Source: Motacilla alba alba (taxonomy: Eukaryota > Chordata > Aves > Passeriformes > Motacillidae). From it: a stretch of DNA of 64,000 nt. Location of the stretch: contig NC_052017.1 in NCBI RefSeq assembly GCF_015832195.1, positions 104,500,429 to 104,564,428 of the forward strand, read 5' to 3'. Each line of letters starts with the position of its first letter. Position 1 is the stretch's first letter. The translations under genes were made by a program, and so were the position numbers. The notes under the pieces are model-generated. The model was given only the letters and a program-made list of their open reading frames with translations, was not told the origin of the DNA and ran no database searches. Below are positions 28,151 to 64,000 of the stretch, in pieces.

Positions 28151-28205
28151 TTTGCACATACTGTAGAGTTACAGTATGTTTGCACATACTGTATTCTGTA
28201 GAGTT
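28151..28205. repeat. local imperfect duplication (tttgcacatactgta, two copies)
   Basis: A 15-bp word occurs at 28151 and 28179, and ctgtagagtt also recurs at 28161 and 28196. This looks like a small tandem duplication with an insertion between the halves. No function is suggested. Confidence 0.6.
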
Positions 28206-29058
28206 CAATCCAAAACAGACCTTAGAAGGTTGCCAAGAGAAGTAGGCAACTTAAGAATTGCACTGGTGTCCATCCAGTGGTGCAGGTAAAAGGAAAGGTG
28301 AGGGCTGGAATACTGAATTAGAGATGTGCAGATTGCTCATTGCCAGGAATCTAACCAGCTCTGTGCTGAGTTAGCTACAATTAGTGTGCAGGTAGATATG
28401 GAAATGATTATTTACCCTCTCGCCAAACCTCCTCCCCACTGGAAACCTCTCGATGCACACAGGTAAGGCTCCAGCAGAGTTCCATGCCATGTTGCTGGGT
28501 GTGGAACAATGGACATGAGGGTGAGCCCTGATGTGCCAGAGTTGGCAGCATAAAAACAGGTTTGTGAGATCAGGGAGGAGCTCCTGAGTCAAGTCCAGCT
28601 CTGTTTTCTCAATCACTGTGTCAGATCGGCTCAGATGAACTCAACAGTGGAATGTCTTTCCCACATCCTCCCAAGCTCACTGATGGATCAGATGGGCAGA
28701 ATTTTAATAAAACCTTATCTTGATTTCACTGTGAAAAGCAAGAGGGGTTGGTTTGGTTTTTTTTTTTTACCAAATGATCTCATATATGAATGTTGGATAG
28801 ACATATTATTTGGGTAACTTTTTTAACAATGAACATTAATTTAGTTATGTTAAATCATTGGCTTTGGTCGTATTTAAATATAGATATGGCAGATACATGT
28901 CTTAATAAGAGAAATGTTCTTTGGTTTTGGTGGTTTGGTGTGTTTTTGGTTTTTTTTTCCTCCCTTTAAATTACATCAGTTTATTTTTCCTGTAGGCTCT
29001 GCTGCCTCCTCAAGCCCCCTCAGCACACTGGAGTCCATTTGAAGCATGTTCTCCTGTC

Positions 29059-29530
29059 TTTGCCACTGCTGAGGTGCGCTCGCTGGAGGCTGCCTCCCGT
29101 TTGCACTGTGAGGAGGAAAATTAACCACTTCCTAATGGCACCAGGCATTTAGGGGTAGAACTAAGTGCAGACACACTAAGGAGTTACTCCCTTGAATTGG
29201 TGCTCCTGGCTTTTGGGGAGGCTGGATCAAGCACAGCCTGAACCCGGCAGCAGCTCGCTGCTGGAGGGTCTTGCCACCTCCTGTCCCCTGCAGAAGGAAA
29301 AGCCCCTGCTCTCCCTTCCCCAGCTCTATTGAACTCCAAATGAGGCCCAGCTGCCCTAATGGCCTCGGGCAGTGTTAGGAGATCAGCTGCCCCGTGCTGT
29401 TCTCCAGGGCTCCCGCTTCCTCAGCCGCAGCCCAGCAGGACCCGCGGCCGCTCTGCCCCGCCGCATCTGCCTGCCCCATCTCGCACAGGCACACCCCTGC
29501 TCTGCTCCCAGCTGCAGGCAGCAGGACTCA
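29059..29530. promoter_or_regulatory. GC-rich patch with CpGs in intron 1
   Basis: The most GC-rich stretch before the coding exons, including cccgcggccgctctgccccg around 29440 (which contains a NotI-type octamer) and several other CpGs. It lies about 2.4 kb upstream of coding exon 1, so it could be an alternative promoter, an enhancer or simply GC-rich DNA. A possible acceptor (ttatttttcctgtag) precedes it at 28996. No TATA box or initiator was identified with confidence. Confidence 0.25.
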
Positions 29531-31560
29531 CACCAGCTCTGCTTCCTGAGCTTTTCTTTACTTGGCATTTCCACCAACAATCTTCTTGTCTCTTGGCAAG
29601 CTAGAAACATCCTCTGGTAACATTAACCATTAACCATTCCTCTGGTAAATCTGTGACAGTCTCCATCCACAGGCAAGTGTCCTTGTATAGATGCCAGGGA
29701 AGCAAATCTAATTGCCAGCATTTTTGCTGTGTGTGTGCTATGCTTTATTAAAAGCTTCCCATCAAAATTATAATAGTTGTCGTAGATTTTATGCAACAGG
29801 TGGGCTTTAGAAAACACGGAGAATGAACGGACTTCACACAGATCTCGTGCTGTGAGAATTGCAAATTCTCTGATTCATGAAGGTTGATTCATTTTCATTA
29901 TGGTGTTTTAACTAAAGTATTTTAATTTGAATACATTCCTGAAATCTTACCTTAAGCACATCATAACTGACATAAATAGCAGAGAAATTAAATTTTATTG
30001 AAGGAAACTTTATAATAATTTGTCATGATTTCACTTATATTTGTGGAAGTATCATCACTGATTTCAGAAAAATAATTATTTCAGTCACTTAGCTGATTTC
30101 TATCAATTATTTTTTTCAAAGGCACCTGACAGGCTTTAGGCTACTGCAGCCTTAATACTGCTTCAGTGTGTTTTTTTTTTCCCTAACATGCTTTGTAGTT
30201 GTGTGTTTGTACGCAGTCCCTACCATTCCCAAATCTAATGAAAACATATAGAAGGGAAAAGAGAATCTACTTATTTTGGGTATTTCACTGCTGAAATAGC
30301 ACAACGTGTCAGGTTAAGAAATGGGTTTTTATCTGGTGTTGTCTCTGGTTGGGGTAGAGAAGTGTAGTTGCCACAAAATTTATTAAAAGCCAATCTAAAT
30401 CAGAGATGGGGAATCTGAACAGGGAACTGACCCTCTCTCCCAGGTTAGAGGTGAATAATTTGATTTGTTTCACACCTGTGTATCCAGTAGTGTAGTAATA
30501 ATTAGATATTTGTCTACACCAGCAGACCTCAAAGGCTGCTGGAAGTGGCTGTCATGATTATTGCCCTTTTAAAGGTGGCCCTGAGGACCTTGAGCAACCC
30601 AGTGATAAAGCAGGAGTGGAACTGTAGGTTTTCAAAATGCCAACTTATCTTCTTGGCCAAGGTCTCTTCCTGTTTGTAGGGCTAGGTGACATCTAGTGAG
30701 GGGAGGAACAAAGATAATGTTATAAGGTTTTATACTTTTCTGTGTGTTGGTTTAACTGGGGAAAACCTTTCTCTGTTGAAATAAATTTCTCTGAAAGTTC
30801 AGTCTTGTATTCTGAATATTGGAAAATTTTAGGCTGCTGTTTCTTTGGAACAAATATCATTTGATACAATGATCTAGCAAAGTGGAAAATTTAATATTTC
30901 AGTGAGTCTCCCTTAGCTCATTTTGTAACCTTTAATGACCACCCTGTTACTAAATGTTTAAATTTGAGTGTCCATATCCCAGTGCTGGGTGCACAAATAT
31001 AACATTCTTTGGGCTGTGTGATGCCATCCAAGAAATGATCTACAGGTCTGTTTGTGCTTGAGTATTTAATTAAGTTCCTAAGTTCATAATCAATATAAAC
31101 AAATATTAATTGTTAAAGCAGATATTTAAATGATTGTTATCACTCTATGAGGGTAAAGCATAATTTCAAAGAAAGATATTTCACTGCATTTGCTGCATGT
31201 GGTTTAGAAGGTACTTATTTCTCTCTTTTTTAATATATATATTTTGTTATAATTAGATCCTTTGATAGATCAGACCACATGTAAATCATAATAATTCATT
31301 GAAGACAGGAGGTGAAGAGATTCTGAAAAGACAGAGAAACTGACCTTCCATGTAATTTCAGTTAATATGAGCAAGAGCAAAAATTCAAGCTTATGGATGT
31401 CTGTGTAAAGTTTTTCTCCAAATGATGGCATACTGACAAGTGAAAAATCTTGCGAGCACACTCTCTGGCAAAAACCAATGAAGCCCAACTTGATTTTTAA
31501 TTTTTTTTTTTTTGTTATGTACCCTCCTGTATTCTACCCTGAACATCCTAAAAAAACCCA

Positions 31561-31620
31561 AATAATAATGATTTTATCTATCCTCCATTAATAATAATGA
31601 TTTTATCTATCCTCCATTAA
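31561..31620. repeat. 29-bp tandem duplication (two copies)
   Basis: Two identical adjacent copies of an AT-rich 29-bp unit beginning aataataatgattttatc. It lies about 300 bp upstream of coding exon 1, inside intron 1. The perfect identity suggests a recent slippage event and probable length polymorphism. Confidence 0.9.
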
Positions 31621-31914
31621 TTTTTCTATACCAGGCAGGTTCATGAGGCTGTTGAGAAGCCATGTACTCAGAAGACACAGAGCAGTGTGTTGGAGATGTG
31701 CTAAAAGCTTAGTGGAACAGAAAGATGCAGTCTGCCAGACAGAGAGAGAAACATGAATGTTTGGTGCCAGTTATAGATGCTGTTAGCACAGCATATTTTC
31801 TTGCTAACTTTGTAACACTGTCATGGATGTTAGTAAGACCTCTGTCTTCATTTGTAAATTCTCTGTGCATGGGCATTCCCATCCCCTTATCAGCTGTTTC
31901 CTTTGTGTTTTTAG

Positions 31915-64000
<32,086 letters not shown>

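Larger units (their letters stand above)
17079..31914 (+). other. GREB1L: putative intron 1 of GREB1L (14.8 kb)
   Basis: Between the putative 5'UTR exon and coding exon 1. It holds a GC-rich patch (17.69-17.79 kb), the DR1-like site, a 14-C run (20170-20183), a very AT-rich stretch (22.95-23.53 kb), an antisense CR1 (23540-24403), T-rich runs (27.13-27.18 kb), a local duplication (28151-28205), the GC-rich patch at 29.06-29.53 kb and a 29-bp tandem duplication (31561-31620). No protein-coding exon was recognised in it. Confidence 0.55.

Overview
The window is vertebrate nuclear DNA, almost certainly from a bird. It is AT-rich and intron-dominated. It contains two 5'-truncated CR1 LINE copies of the avian type, recognisable by the degenerate 3' octamer end and the 'ttggaaaggacc...tccaacccc' tail. 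It carries the 5' part of one multi-exon gene on the + strand. No bacterial, phage or CRISPR feature is present, and no tRNA or rRNA gene was recognised.

The gene is GREB1L (GREB1-like, a retinoic-acid-receptor/nuclear-receptor coactivator). Fourteen coding exons can be placed to the base between 31918 and the right edge of the window. Splicing them gives one uninterrupted frame for residues 1-770; the rest of the protein (the family is about 1,900 residues) lies beyond position 64000. The acidic segment after the N-terminus, the Cys/His element of exon 4, the Ser/Pro-rich linker and the conserved blocks of exons 9-14 all identify the family. The acidic exon-2 segment favours GREB1L over its paralogue GREB1. 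All 13 introns between these exons are phase 1, so every internal exon is a multiple of three.

Layout: 1-16974 is non-coding (upstream or 5' intron), with GC-richer patches but no gene I can support. 16975-17078 looks like a spliced 5'UTR exon carrying a 7-codon upstream ORF. 17079-31914 is then a 14.8-kb intron with an antisense CR1 (23540-24403) and a GC-rich patch near 29.06-29.53 kb. 31915-64000 holds coding exons 1-14 and introns, with a 44-bp x 3 minisatellite (intron 2), an LTR-like insertion (intron 3) and a mosaic antisense CR1 (intron 10).

No new biological system is evident. The points most worth checking are the uniform intron phase, the putative 5'UTR exon with its in-frame uORF, and two unannotated exon-like segments in introns 3 and 9 whose inclusion would truncate the protein.
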